The notes under the pieces are model-generated. The model saw nothing but the letters and a program-made list of their open reading frames with translations, was not told where the DNA came from and ran no database searches. From NORP309 sp964352735 (lineage in GTDB: Bacteria; Pseudomonadota; Gammaproteobacteria; Xanthomonadales; Marinicellaceae): 46,167 nucleotides of DNA. The translations under genes and the position numbers were made by a program. Shown here piece by piece: positions 7,868 through 17,995 of this stretch. Within the stretch, counting starts at the first letter, position 1, and each line of letters starts with the position of its first letter. The stretch lies in NCBI GenBank assembly GCA_964352735.1, contig CAYGTC010000034.1, forward strand, positions 1 through 46,167, read 5' to 3'.

Positions 7868-8425
7868 CTAATCTTTGCCTTTGCCCAATAAACGATCTTT
7901 AATACTAAAGAACTTTTTCAGTTTTGGTCCCATTGTACGCAACCGTTGTAAATCTTTGGAACTTAATTCCAATAACTCGTTAGACAGTTCGCTCATGGTT
8001 TCAAGCAAGTCCATGATTTCCTGCATACGTTCTTGCGCATATTCATCCTCTGAGCTATTTGGCTCACTGAATAACTCCAAACGCAACATGCTTAAAGTTG
8101 GATCCAACTCACGTTTACGACGCTCCTCAAAAATAATTTGAGCCATCTGCCAAGTATTTTCCAGAGATTTATAATACTCCTTTCGATCACCAGGAAAATG
8201 TTGTGGCACGACTAAACGCCATGATTGCAATTCTTTTAATGCCATGCTGGTGTTTGAACGAGAAATACTCAAAGCACTGGAAATATCTTCTGCATTCAAT
8301 GGTTTTTCGGTCGCAACAAGTAAGGCATAAATCTGCCCTACAGTGCGATTGATGCCCCAACGACTACCCATCTCACCAAAGTGAGAAATAAAATTGGCGA
8401 CTTTTGGTGAAACATTCATATTCAC
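7868..8425 (-). CDS. GbsR/MarR-family transcriptional regulator
   Basis: A 185-residue winged-helix DNA-binding protein. FGEMGSRWGINRTVGQIYALL is the GbsR-type N-terminus, and LNAEDISSALSISRSNTSMALKELQSWRLV is the helix-turn-helix and recognition helix (about 58-88). The C-terminal half is helical and charged, suited to dimerisation. Family members regulate osmolyte uptake or neighbouring membrane genes. Here it directly precedes the siderophore-type binding protein, so control of that gene or of itself is likely. AGAAATTTCT at 8438-8447, just upstream of the start, is a short palindrome that could be its own operator. Confidence 0.85.
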   Translation of the reverse strand: MNMNVSPKVANFISHFGEMGSRWGINRTVGQIYALLVATEKPLNAEDISSALSISRSNTSMALKELQSWRLVVPQHFPGDRKEYYKSLENTWQMAQIIFEERRKRELDPTLSMLRLELFSEPNSSEDEYAQERMQEIMDLLETMSELSNELLELSSKDLQRLRTMGPKLKKFFSIKDRLLGKGKD

Positions 8426-8892
8426 AATCCAACTTTTAGAAATTTCTGTAAAGAGTGAATATTAAGCCTTAATCAATAAGAGATGTCAATAATAATGACC
8501 TTTGATCGTTATTAGCCATCAAAAATCAGCATTCAACACATTAAATTTAAAGGCAACCCTTGTTTATAATAATCATTATAAATGACCATAAAGCGTTAAG
8601 ATCAATCGATTAAACTCACCATAATCGTCATCATTCCACAATTGACCCTGAGTCAATAAATCTTAAATGTCTCATATCATTTTTTTATCCTATTGATAAA
8701 ACGAAACAAATAAGATACACAAAATAGGTAAACAAAAATCTCAATTTTACCATTTCATATTTAATCGTTTCATTTACATGCCAATAAACAATACACTCAC
8801 CTTATTGTAAGGAATAATCAACACCTTTATGAAAAGTGAAAGACTCCAACAACATTCAGCTTCTTATCTTTGGCATTCCCCATTGATGTTGC
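8426..8892. other. Intergenic region between divergent regulator and glyQ
   Basis: No convincing coding frame is seen. It is very AT-rich. Recognisable items are the short palindrome AGAAATTTCT (8438-8447) next to the regulator gene, a possible Fur box (8562-8580), and the glyQS promoter just beyond its right end. No tRNA or riboswitch fold was recognised. Confidence 0.5.
8562..8580. promoter_or_regulatory. Possible Fur box
   Basis: The 19 bases match the Fur consensus GATAATGATAATCATTATC at 15 positions, including the contiguous TAATCATTAT. It lies about 140 bases upstream of the regulator/FhuD-like operon, which would fit iron control. The surrounding AT-richness raises the chance of a coincidental match. 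Confidence 0.35.
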
Positions 8893-8922
8893 TTGATGTT
8901 ACCCCAATAAAACAAGTATAAT
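8893..8922 (+). promoter_or_regulatory. Predicted promoter of glyQS
   Basis: TTGATG (8893-8898) and a perfect TATAAT (8917-8922) are spaced by 18 bases, about 70 bases upstream of the chosen glyQ start. Confidence 0.55.
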
Positions 8923-8990
8923 CTGGCGTTTTAATCACATGCAAGCTTAGGATAATTGAGATAAAGCCCTTCTTGCACAACGGACCATTA

Positions 8991-9899
8991 ATGTTAACAT
9001 TTCAAGAAATCATTTTAAAACTCCAAGAGTTTTGGGCAAAAAATGGCTGTGTCATTGTCCAGCCTCTGGATATGGAAGTGGGTGCAGGTACTTTTCACCC
9101 CGCGACTTTTTTACGCTCCATTGGGCCAGAACCATGGAACAGTGCTTATGTACAGCCCTGTCGCAGACCCACTGATGGAAGATATGGAGAAAATCCCAAT
9201 CGATTACAACACTACTATCAATTTCAAGTGGTTTTAAAACCTTCACCCAGTAATATTCAAGAACTGTACCTTGAGTCATTAAAGGAGTTGGGCATTGATA
9301 CATTATTGCATGACATACGCTTTCTTGAGGACAATTGGGAATCTCCAACATTGGGCGCCTGGGGACTGGGTTGGGAAGTCTGGCTGAATGGTATGGAAGT
9401 CACCCAATTCACCTATTTTCAGCAAGTAGGCGGTTTGGAATGCAAGCCTGTGATGGGTGAAATTACTTATGGTTTAGAACGTTTGGCCATGTATTTGCAA
9501 GAAAAAGACAGCATTTATGACCTCATTTGGGCAGAAACACCCAACGGCACGGTCACTTATGGCGATGTTTTCCACCAAAATGAAGTAGAACAATCCACCT
9601 ATAATTTTGAACATGCCAATGTGGACATTTGTTTACAAGATTTCAGCAATTGTGAAAAAGAATGCTTACAATTAATTGAACAAAAACTGCCCTTACCAGC
9701 GTATGAAAAAGCCTTAAAAGCCTCACACTACTTCAATTTACTGGATGCCAGAAAAGCCATCAGTGTGACGGAACGACAACAATATATTCTCAGAGTCAGA
9801 ACCATGTCCAAAGCCGTTGCCGAGATGTATTATGCCAGCCGAGAGGCACTCGGATTTCCTGGATGCCAATCGAACCATGAGAATGGAGAACAATCATGA
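8991..9899 (+). CDS. glyQ: Glycyl-tRNA synthetase alpha subunit
   Basis: Catalytic alpha chain of the bacterial alpha2beta2 glycyl-tRNA synthetase, a class II enzyme. Starting at ATG 8991 gives 302 residues, matching the usual 303; an upstream TTG at 8973 is in frame but would add only six residues. Class-defining stretches are GCVIVQPLDMEVGAGTFHP, RRPTDGRYGENPNRLQHYYQ, LGWEVWLNGMEVTQFTYFQQ and GDVFHQNEVEQSTYNFE. It overlaps glyS by an ATGA junction. Confidence 0.97.
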   Translation: MLTFQEIILKLQEFWAKNGCVIVQPLDMEVGAGTFHPATFLRSIGPEPWNSAYVQPCRRPTDGRYGENPNRLQHYYQFQVVLKPSPSNIQELYLESLKELGIDTLLHDIRFLEDNWESPTLGAWGLGWEVWLNGMEVTQFTYFQQVGGLECKPVMGEITYGLERLAMYLQEKDSIYDLIWAETPNGTVTYGDVFHQNEVEQSTYNFEHANVDICLQDFSNCEKECLQLIEQKLPLPAYEKALKASHYFNLLDARKAISVTERQQYILRVRTMSKAVAEMYYASREALGFPGCQSNHENGEQS

Positions 9900-11968
9900 G
9901 TGATATTTTATTTGAACTGGGCACTGAAGAGTTACCACCAAAGGCTTTGAACACGTTAGGAGAAAGCCTTTACAATGGTGTAATAGATGAATTGATAAAA
10001 CTCGACATTGGTTTTGATCAATCGAACAGCCGCTGGTTTGCCTCTCCAAGAAGATTGGCTTTTATCATTAAAGATATTGATGAAGCGCAAGCCGATAAGA
10101 AAATGCAACGACGAGGGCCGGCCTTGGCTGCAGCATTTGACGGAGAAGGTAATCCCAAGCCTGCTGCTATTGGTTTTGCTAAATCTGTCAACCGCGAAGT
10201 CTCAGACTTGCAAACCATGAAAACCGACAAAGGCGAATGGTTGGTATGTGACATTGAGGAAAAAGGCAAAAAAACCGCAGACTTATTGCCAGAATTTATC
10301 CAGAACAGCATCAAAAGATTGCCCATACCAAAACCAATGCGATGGGGAGACCATGACTTTTCTTTTATTCGCCCAGTACACTGGCTCATATTGCTACAAA
10401 ACCAATCTGTACTGCCATTTGAAATGTTTGGTCTAAAAGCAGGCAATACATCGCGTGGTCACAGATTTCATTACCCAGATCAAATCAGCATAGAATCAGC
10501 GGCAACATATGTTGATCAATTGAAGAAGGTTCGCGTTGAAGTTGATCAAATAACAAGAAAGTCACAGATCAAAGATCAAGTGTTGAAAGTGGCACAATCC
10601 ATTGGTGGTCATGCACGCACTGACGACAGTTTACTGGATGAAGTCACAGCCATCGTTGAATACCCTGTTGCCGTAGTGGGCAGTTTTGATACAGAGTTTC
10701 TAAAAGTACCACCTGAAGCATTAATTTCATCTATGCAAAAGCATCAAAAATACTTCCCTGTATTTGACAATGATCAACAATTGATGCCGAATTTTATTGC
10801 GCTTGCCAATATCGAATCCAGCGATGAAAAACAAGTGATTAAAGGCTTTGAAAAAGTCATCAGACCACGTTTAGCTGATGCCCGTTTCTTTTGGGAGCAA
10901 GATCAGAAGCAACCTTTGGATTCCAGATTTGCCATGTTGGGAAAAATGACTTTTGAACAACAACTGGGGACCATTGCCGATAAATGTCACCGCATTCAAA
11001 AAATCATGTCTTCACTGTCCAAAGATTTGAACTTGAATATCACTCAGATTAATCGTGTGGCAACATTAGCAAAATGTGACCTTGTTACCGATATGGTTGA
11101 CGAGTTTCCCGATTTACAAGGCATTATGGGTGGTTATTACGCTGCAGCACAAACTGAAGATCAAGCCATTGCCACAGCCATCAGTCACCAATACAAACCT
11201 GCATTTTCTGGAGACACCATCCCCAAAGAGCCATTGGCTCAAGCCTTGTCTATCGCTGATAAAATGGACACATTATGTGGCATTTTTTCCGTTGGTAAAA
11301 AACCCACAGGTAATAAAGACCCTTTTGCTTTACGCAGGGCTTCATTGGGTGTCATTAAAATATTGCAACAAGGCCAATTGCCCATTGATATTTATCAATT
11401 GATCCAGACATGTTTGAACTTAATTGAGATTGAAAACCTTGACTTCGATAAAGTCCAAAAAGACATAGAGTATTTTATCAATCAAAGATTGAAGCACAGT
11501 TATCTCGAACAACAGTTCAGTCATGATGTGGTAGAAGCCGTATTGGCAGTTAAACCGGGTAATTTATATGACGCCTATAATCGAGTTGTTGCTTGTGGAC
11601 AATTCAAAAAAGATGTAACGGCATCGGCACTGGCAGCTGCTAATAAACGATCCAGTAACATTTTACGCAAAGCCACTGAACCGGTTGCTCAACAGATTGA
11701 TGAAAAGTTAATGGAACAAGATCAAGAACAACAGCTTTTACAAGCCATCAACGCCATTGAACAATCATTTCATGAGCAAGTAAAACAACAAAACTACGAT
11801 CATGCCTTTTCGCAATTGGCATCATTGGCTCAACCTGTTGATGATTTTTTTGAAAATGTCATGGTCAATAGCGAAGATGTTGCCATCAGACTCAATCGTT
11901 TGGCACTATTGAAAAAACTCAACGGATTATTCAATGCCATAGCAGACATTTCTTTATTAGAGATATGA
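9896..11968 (+). CDS. glyS: Glycyl-tRNA synthetase beta subunit
   Basis: The beta chain recognises tRNA and is needed for activity of the tetramer. It has 690 residues, as in other gammaproteobacteria (689). It opens with ILFELGTEELPPKAL, followed by RRLAF and KRRGPA-like RRGPALAAAF segments, an HD-type domain (MQKHQKYFPV, ALADKMDTLCGIFSVGKKPTGNKDPFALRR-type signature near 445-475), and a C-terminal anticodon-binding DALR-like region. The start overlaps the glyQ stop by four bases. A strong terminator follows at 12029-12073. Confidence 0.97.
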   Translation: MSDILFELGTEELPPKALNTLGESLYNGVIDELIKLDIGFDQSNSRWFASPRRLAFIIKDIDEAQADKKMQRRGPALAAAFDGEGNPKPAAIGFAKSVNREVSDLQTMKTDKGEWLVCDIEEKGKKTADLLPEFIQNSIKRLPIPKPMRWGDHDFSFIRPVHWLILLQNQSVLPFEMFGLKAGNTSRGHRFHYPDQISIESAATYVDQLKKVRVEVDQITRKSQIKDQVLKVAQSIGGHARTDDSLLDEVTAIVEYPVAVVGSFDTEFLKVPPEALISSMQKHQKYFPVFDNDQQLMPNFIALANIESSDEKQVIKGFEKVIRPRLADARFFWEQDQKQPLDSRFAMLGKMTFEQQLGTIADKCHRIQKIMSSLSKDLNLNITQINRVATLAKCDLVTDMVDEFPDLQGIMGGYYAAAQTEDQAIATAISHQYKPAFSGDTIPKEPLAQALSIADKMDTLCGIFSVGKKPTGNKDPFALRRASLGVIKILQQGQLPIDIYQLIQTCLNLIEIENLDFDKVQKDIEYFINQRLKHSYLEQQFSHDVVEAVLAVKPGNLYDAYNRVVACGQFKKDVTASALAAANKRSSNILRKATEPVAQQIDEKLMEQDQEQQLLQAINAIEQSFHEQVKQQNYDHAFSQLASLAQPVDDFFENVMVNSEDVAIRLNRLALLKKLNGLFNAIADISLLEI

Positions 11969-12028
11969 GGTTTCGATACCAATAAAAGGGAAATTATCAT
12001 ATTTTTATCAAAAATAATGCTAATATAT

Positions 12029-12073
12029 AAAGCTGTCGGAGACTAAGAACATTCAGTCACCGACAGCTTTTTT
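12029..12073 (+). terminator. Rho-independent terminator of glyQS
   Basis: AAAGCTGTCGG pairs perfectly with CCGACAGCTTT. After an A/A mismatch the stem continues with GACT/AGTC, and a run of T follows. It lies 60 bases after the glyS stop and just before the kinase gene, insulating the two. Confidence 0.92.
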
Positions 12074-12092
12074 CATAATGCATTAAAACCAT

Positions 12093-14558
12093 ATGACCCT
12101 TCATGTTTTACAAGCTGGTTATCAAATAAGAGAGTACCGCATTGAAAAACTGCTTGGCGAAGGCGGCTTTGGCCTCACTTACCTTGCATTTGACACACTA
12201 CTAAAAAAACAAGTTGCCATAAAAGAATACATGCTCAGTGAGCATGCCATCAGAGACCAAAAAGGCAATATTGTTGCCAAGAGCGAAGAGTCACAAAAAA
12301 TCTACCAATGGGGACTGAAAGCATTTTTGAACGAAGCACAAACTTTAGCGCAGTTTAAACACCCCAATATCGTCACCATTCACCGTTTTTTTGAAGCCAA
12401 TGGAACCGCTTATATTGTTATGGAATACTGTGAGGGTCAATGTTTGATTGACAAAGTTTCAGCTGACAAACCATTGGCTGAAACTGAAGTAAAAAGAATC
12501 ATTGCCGCCATCACAAACGGCCTCCAACTGATTCATGGAGATGGTATTTTACACAGGGACATAAAACCCGACAACATCATGTTTAGAGCCGATGAAACAC
12601 CCGTTCTGATCGATTTTGGCGCTGCTAGACAGGCCATCGGTAAGAGAAATCGAAATCTCACCACCATAGTTACACCTGGCTACGCTCCCCTTGAACAATA
12701 CAGCACACAAGGCAACATAGGTCCCTGGTCAGACATCTATTCGTTATCAGCCGTGGCTTACTTATGTTTAGTTGGCCAACGCCCTCCTGATATCATGAAT
12801 CGATTACACGATGATGAAATCATCAATTTAAACCAGCAATTGGGGTCATCAGATTTTTTAAGCGCCATAGATAAAGGTTTGTCCATACAAATCAAAGATC
12901 GGCCCAGGAACCTACAAATTTGGTCACAAAAATGGTGTGATTCACCGCTCACAACCATAAATGATGATCAGTTTGCCCAAAAATATGATGAGACAACACC
13001 AATATTCAACAATAAACAGACACAGAACACAACAAAAACCAAACTAAAGCGATTTAGCGCTCGAATAAAGACACTGTCATTGTTGTTGATATTATTGACC
13101 ATGACCGCTGTTTTTATGTTCAATCATTTCAATCAAAACACAGATCATCCAAATCCGATTCACAACAAAACCAATATGATCGCGGTCTTACCTTTGGTCA
13201 ATAACAAACCGGATCCTGACACTGATTTTCTTGGTTTTGCTTTAGCAGATCAAATCATAGGGCAACTTAACTATTTCAATCAAATAAATGTTCGACCTTC
13301 AAGCAGTGTACGACAGATCAACAGTCAAAAGATGGACCCACTAACCATAGCCCAAAAACTTAATGTGGATTATATACTGACAGGGCATTACTTAAAAATT
13401 GACGATGTGATCAGAATCAATTGTGAATTAATAGAAGTAACTTCCAATCAACTCATTTGGCGCGAATCATTTGACTTCACTTATGAAACAGTTTTTGAGT
13501 TACAGGACAAGGTGGCAAATAAACTGTCTCAAAAGTTGAGCTTAGGATTCACAAAGGAACAATTTGAGCACAACAATAAAAACATTTCTTCCAACCCCAT
13601 TGCCTACGAGTATTATCTTCGCAGTTTATCTTATCCATTAACGCTTGAAGGCGATCAAATGGCAGTGGCCATGTTAGAAAACGCCATTCAATTAGAGACT
13701 GATTTTGCTGCCAGTCATTTCGAAATAGGCCGCAGACTGAATCGACTGGCTGTATATGGTTTAGGTTCCAAACAAGATTTCACTCAGGCAAAACAACATT
13801 TACTGACGGCATTATCGATTGATCCAAATTCATTGAGGGCGCTGAGAAACCTCGCCACTTTCTATACAGAAACCGGAGAAATAATCAAAGCTTTGGAAAT
13901 GACACAAAGAATGTTGAGGATCAATCCAAATCATGCCGATGCTTTTTTCTCTGTAGCCTATATTTACCGTTATGCAGGCATGCTTGAGGACTCATTGTCG
14001 ATGGTCGATAAAGCCATCAAGATTGATCCGAAGAATATGAAATACCACACTTTAGGCGTTAACTATTTTAATATTGGTCAATACAATAAAGCTTTGGAAA
14101 TTTTTGAACCCATAAAAATGGCACCTTTTGGACTGTTATGGCATGCGTTTTCTCGACACAAGATGGGCCAAGATCAACAAGCCCTTGAAGACCTTGATCG
14201 ATTAATTAGCATGGAAGCTGGAGATTTTTATAGTTTGACAGCAACGGCTTATACTGCCATTATTGATAGCGATAACAAAAAAGGCATTGCTGCTTTAAAG
14301 CAATTAGAACAATCAGATGTACATGATGCAGAAGCGTTGTATTACTGGGCCAGTTTTTATACTAAACTCGGGGATAAAAAAAGCGGTTTAAGACTACTGA
14401 AAAAAGCCGTTGATTATGGTTACTTTAATATCCCATTCATGGAGGCTGATGATCATTTGGATAGCCTGAGATCTGATGAAGCCTTTAAAGCAATAATGTC
14501 AATCGCACAACAAAAACACATCAACTTTAAAGCAGCTGTTGATAAATTCACTCATTGA
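12093..14558 (+). CDS. Membrane Ser/Thr protein kinase with TolB/FlgO-like and TPR domains
   Basis: An 821-residue Hanks-type kinase. Residues 15-280 form the kinase domain: glycine loop GEGGFG (22-27), Lys44 in VAIK, catalytic Asp156 in HRDIKPDN and Asp174 in DFG. A transmembrane helix (about 327-344) places the C-terminal half outside the cytoplasm. Residues 360-480 (IAVLPLVNN, DFLGFALADQIIGQL, VDYILTGHYLK) resemble the TolB N-terminal/FlgO-type domain found fused to kinases and cyclases. TPR-like helical repeats fill about 505-790. The substrate is unknown. The kinase half aligns without gaps to that of the gene at 18166, while the C-terminal halves are unrelated, so one arose by duplication and domain exchange. 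Confidence 0.88.
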   Translation: MTLHVLQAGYQIREYRIEKLLGEGGFGLTYLAFDTLLKKQVAIKEYMLSEHAIRDQKGNIVAKSEESQKIYQWGLKAFLNEAQTLAQFKHPNIVTIHRFFEANGTAYIVMEYCEGQCLIDKVSADKPLAETEVKRIIAAITNGLQLIHGDGILHRDIKPDNIMFRADETPVLIDFGAARQAIGKRNRNLTTIVTPGYAPLEQYSTQGNIGPWSDIYSLSAVAYLCLVGQRPPDIMNRLHDDEIINLNQQLGSSDFLSAIDKGLSIQIKDRPRNLQIWSQKWCDSPLTTINDDQFAQKYDETTPIFNNKQTQNTTKTKLKRFSARIKTLSLLLILLTMTAVFMFNHFNQNTDHPNPIHNKTNMIAVLPLVNNKPDPDTDFLGFALADQIIGQLNYFNQINVRPSSSVRQINSQKMDPLTIAQKLNVDYILTGHYLKIDDVIRINCELIEVTSNQLIWRESFDFTYETVFELQDKVANKLSQKLSLGFTKEQFEHNNKNISSNPIAYEYYLRSLSYPLTLEGDQMAVAMLENAIQLETDFAASHFEIGRRLNRLAVYGLGSKQDFTQAKQHLLTALSIDPNSLRALRNLATFYTETGEIIKALEMTQRMLRINPNHADAFFSVAYIYRYAGMLEDSLSMVDKAIKIDPKNMKYHTLGVNYFNIGQYNKALEIFEPIKMAPFGLLWHAFSRHKMGQDQQALEDLDRLISMEAGDFYSLTATAYTAIIDSDNKKGIAALKQLEQSDVHDAEALYYWASFYTKLGDKKSGLRLLKKAVDYGYFNIPFMEADDHLDSLRSDEAFKAIMSIAQQKHINFKAAVDKFTH

Positions 14559-14840
14559 ATTGAAAGGTACGACCTTATTTTCATAAGATGTTCATTTGAC
14601 TTCAGTTCCATGAGTTAATGGGATGTTTTTAGAAAAATTGCCTTTCCATGACCAGCCATTATATCTTTTAAATTCCTATTATCAATAAGGGTTCATATGA
14701 AGACTTTTTTATACGAAATAAACCGTACATACTTATCAAAATAGCCAAAACAACCAATTTTGCCGGTAGTTTTTCACTGAAAATCTAAAATTTACTTATA
14801 CTATTTATAACAATTAATGCATAAATACAAAGAGATAAGT

Positions 14841-17800
14841 ATGATAAAAAATTACAAATGGCACAACATTATTGGATTCATCATAATACTGATTCATTCA
14901 CCTTTTTCATTTTGCCAAACAGTTAACACATATAATGATTTGGCTTCATTGAACAATCCCGGTAGCATTAATACCATACAATTAATAGCCACTAAAATTG
15001 GCGGTACTTTTATTTATTACCCACCTAACTCAACTTCTAGTTCACATATTCCGGATTTAAGTCAGTGTACACTCAATAATAACGGTAATCTCAATGGAAT
15101 CATAATACATTCAATACATGGCGGCGCATGGTATCGACAATTCATATATGACGAAAATCACCCCATACAATTTGATTGGCTGAGCAATATCCAAAACGGC
15201 CATGACATCACAGATGTTTTACTGGATTTAGCAGAGTGCTTTGCGCCAAATTTATATGTGCAAATGCCGTCAACACCTATGCAATTAGGTATGAAATACA
15301 TTGCTTGGGATCAATTTAATATGCAAGTTATTAATAGCTCTATAAAGAAATTTGCATTTTTAGAATCACCACATGCTCAAACAACCATCTACCACAAACA
15401 GTATACAGCCAATTCATCAGGAATATCTAACAACCCATATCTCAGTTTAAACGGTCCTGTTGATGATTTTTTTGCCTTATGGTGGTTTCACAACTATGAA
15501 AGGGTGATTATTGGAGGGCCCATGTTAAATTTAAGCTTTCATAGTAATCATCCCGGCCTCGGCATCAAGGGTTACAGCAAATCTGAAAAAGAAAGCATCA
15601 TCAGCAAAGGCTTGATTGAGTTTAAACTTGATAACAATCATCTTGATGCAGATTTGGTTGATTTTCGAGCGAATATACATGACACCAATGCTCAGGGTCT
15701 CAATTTCACTGGCGGCTTGTTAACGAGTCAACCATCTACCCAAGGCCGTTTATCTGAACTGAAACTTTCTGGTCTGATGTGGAACAGTAGCGTCAGGGTG
15801 CACAGTGGTGTGAGTCAAGCGTGGTATGATGTTAACGGACTAAAAGTCAGTGACCCCTATCAATTACAATTTGGTTGGGATGGTTCACAAATAGAAAAAA
15901 CGGATAACAATGGCCTTTTGATTCCTAATACTCTTGCCCATGGATGCTTTGACCCAGACAGAACCTTAAGTAAAACACGAATGATTTGGACACAGAATGT
16001 TGACAAACTTTCAGGTGGAATGACATTAGAATATGGCGCACCGAATGCCAATATCTTCCTAACCAAAACAATAGGTGAATCGGCAAATGACCCATTTGTT
16101 TTACGGTTTAAAGACATTGGCATTTCAGGCCCAAATAATAAAGGATTGCCAGTAGGCGTATCTGCAAAAAAGCCTGCAAAAGAATACATGATGATGAAGC
16201 ATGACCCATTATGGGAAAATGACCCAACAATTGTTTTTGATAGATTTATTCGTATTGAACAATTGCCCTTTGATTATGGCAATTATATACATGTCAATAA
16301 TGTTTTTAAACATAACGAAACCAGCCCTGGAGATTTTTGTGCACTTGATAATTCAATATTCCTGGAAACTGATGACACTGGGCAAATAATACACAATCCA
16401 AATCCATCAGATTTAATGGGACTATCACAATCAACCGGCCATCCTAATATATGGAGAGCTGAAGCGTCCAGAGACAGTTCGAGTCAAAATGCAGGTCGTT
16501 ATATCACTGCTTTTGTGAATGTCACCTTTAAGGACCTCACCCCTTGGTACGGCTCACCCAGTGATCACATGAATATTACCCACCCTGCTGGATCAGGCAG
16601 TGATTATAATTCAATAGCGGCTTATCCAAAATACTTAGCCGATCGAAGTTATGGCCATGTCATTAATGCTGATCACAATTCAATCGTTCCAGGCCTGACC
16701 AGTCTATTAGACAAAAACACAGTTACCGGACCCGGACTTTGGCAATATGTTCAGATATTCTCACACAAAGCAACTGATGTAAATAACACCCCTCCTTCGC
16801 ATGCTCCTCACAATAAACAGCCAGAAATTTTTATTGATGCCAAAGATAATCTCATTCATGATGTCAAAATTGCTGATACTGTTGGCATTGGGGTTTCTTT
16901 GACACTATTGAGTGATCCATTATCTGATTCACCTAAAATACAAAAAGCAGCAAGAAACACAATCTTAAAAAACGTTGAATTTGTTTGTGATAACGTAATG
17001 AATAGTGAAGGCCACAATAGCCCCGTCAACTTGATTGCAGACTGTCAAAGAAATGTCATGTATATTGGCGATGGTTCAAATGTCATAGCATGCAATATAA
17101 ATGCACCAGCAGGCTCAATGATCACTGGAATTGATGATAACAATCCTTTTACGCCACCTGGATCACTGTTACTAAATGGTATCAACAGAACCTTGCCTTT
17201 TGAATTTGGTATGGACTCTGATAGAGATGGGCATTTTGATGAAAACGACAATTGTCCTGATTTTTATAACCCTAATCAAAGTTCAAGCGACAGCTGCACA
17301 GATCTCAGCTGTTCTCACAACTATATCACCATCAATGGCTTAACAAATGACCATCTTGATCAAGATGGTTATATACTCGAGAATCCATCTCAACTTGGTC
17401 ATGGACTGATTACAGATGAAATGCATCGATTTAATCAACGTTCAATTCGCTTAGGAGATGATGCAAATAATGCTCAATATCGCAGTATTCTTTCATTTCA
17501 TTTACCTCCAGAAGTAATCAATGCTCACTCAATAAAATCGGCTCGCATCCTTTTAAAGCAAAATTCTAAAATTGGTCAAGATGACCCGTTTAATTGGACC
17601 CATTCTGGCTCATTCATTAATAATAAAGGCGAATTGATAAATTATACCGCTCATAACACCGTCAATGTCGATGTGAAGAGTGATTATTTTGCCCCCATAT
17701 TTGGTATGGCAGGCACCCCCGAAATAGACCCTGAAGACTTTAATAATCCAGCAACAGTGAACCATAGCAGCACTTTAATAGAACAAGACCATGATACCGC

Positions 17801-17987
17801 GAGTATAGAGTTAAACACCGAAGGCATCATAGCGATACAAAACGCCACAAATATGATTCAACTCAGGTTATCTTTTGAATTCCCAAACAACAACAATAAC
17901 CAAAGTGATTACATTCAATACTTCTCCAGTGAAGCAACCATTTTATCAGACAGACCTCAATTATTGATTGAATACTATCCACAATAA
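14841..17987 (+). CDS. Large secreted tailspike/pectate-lyase-like beta-helix protein
   Basis: Function unknown. The ATG at 14841 (preceded by AAAGAGATAAG) gives 1048 residues and a clean signal peptide (MIKNYKWHNIIGFIIILIHS...FC); a frame start at 14817 only adds a hydrophilic leader. The N-terminus (about 25-140: YNDLASLN, IGGTFIYYPP, GGAWYRQF, then DITDVLLDLAEC and a LYVQMPSTPMQL strand) follows the plan of phage tailspike and Pectate_lyase_3 proteins. Long stretches of short strands and turns suit a right-handed beta-helix. At about 789-815 there is a thrombospondin type 3 calcium repeat (DSDRDGHFDENDNCPDFYNPNQ). Residues 830-1045 (YRSILSFHLPPEVINAHSIKSARILL) resemble the DNRLRE/CBM96-type carbohydrate-binding module. 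It is probably a surface or secreted polysaccharide-binding or -cleaving protein. It sits between two kinases. Confidence 0.7.
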   Translation: MIKNYKWHNIIGFIIILIHSPFSFCQTVNTYNDLASLNNPGSINTIQLIATKIGGTFIYYPPNSTSSSHIPDLSQCTLNNNGNLNGIIIHSIHGGAWYRQFIYDENHPIQFDWLSNIQNGHDITDVLLDLAECFAPNLYVQMPSTPMQLGMKYIAWDQFNMQVINSSIKKFAFLESPHAQTTIYHKQYTANSSGISNNPYLSLNGPVDDFFALWWFHNYERVIIGGPMLNLSFHSNHPGLGIKGYSKSEKESIISKGLIEFKLDNNHLDADLVDFRANIHDTNAQGLNFTGGLLTSQPSTQGRLSELKLSGLMWNSSVRVHSGVSQAWYDVNGLKVSDPYQLQFGWDGSQIEKTDNNGLLIPNTLAHGCFDPDRTLSKTRMIWTQNVDKLSGGMTLEYGAPNANIFLTKTIGESANDPFVLRFKDIGISGPNNKGLPVGVSAKKPAKEYMMMKHDPLWENDPTIVFDRFIRIEQLPFDYGNYIHVNNVFKHNETSPGDFCALDNSIFLETDDTGQIIHNPNPSDLMGLSQSTGHPNIWRAEASRDSSSQNAGRYITAFVNVTFKDLTPWYGSPSDHMNITHPAGSGSDYNSIAAYPKYLADRSYGHVINADHNSIVPGLTSLLDKNTVTGPGLWQYVQIFSHKATDVNNTPPSHAPHNKQPEIFIDAKDNLIHDVKIADTVGIGVSLTLLSDPLSDSPKIQKAARNTILKNVEFVCDNVMNSEGHNSPVNLIADCQRNVMYIGDGSNVIACNINAPAGSMITGIDDNNPFTPPGSLLLNGINRTLPFEFGMDSDRDGHFDENDNCPDFYNPNQSSSDSCTDLSCSHNYITINGLTNDHLDQDGYILENPSQLGHGLITDEMHRFNQRSIRLGDDANNAQYRSILSFHLPPEVINAHSIKSARILLKQNSKIGQDDPFNWTHSGSFINNKGELINYTAHNTVNVDVKSDYFAPIFGMAGTPEIDPEDFNNPATVNHSSTLIEQDHDTASIELNTEGIIAIQNATNMIQLRLSFEFPNNNNNQSDYIQYFSSEATILSDRPQLLIEYYPQ

Positions 17988-17995
17988 TAATCAAC

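Noticed and set aside
10018..10446. Antisense frame opposite glyS
   Set aside because: Composition mirrors the glyS codons; there is no ribosome site and no recognisable protein.
14841..17987. Tailspike-like protein as evidence of a prophage
   Set aside because: It has a secretion signal, and no capsid, terminase, integrase or lysis genes are nearby.
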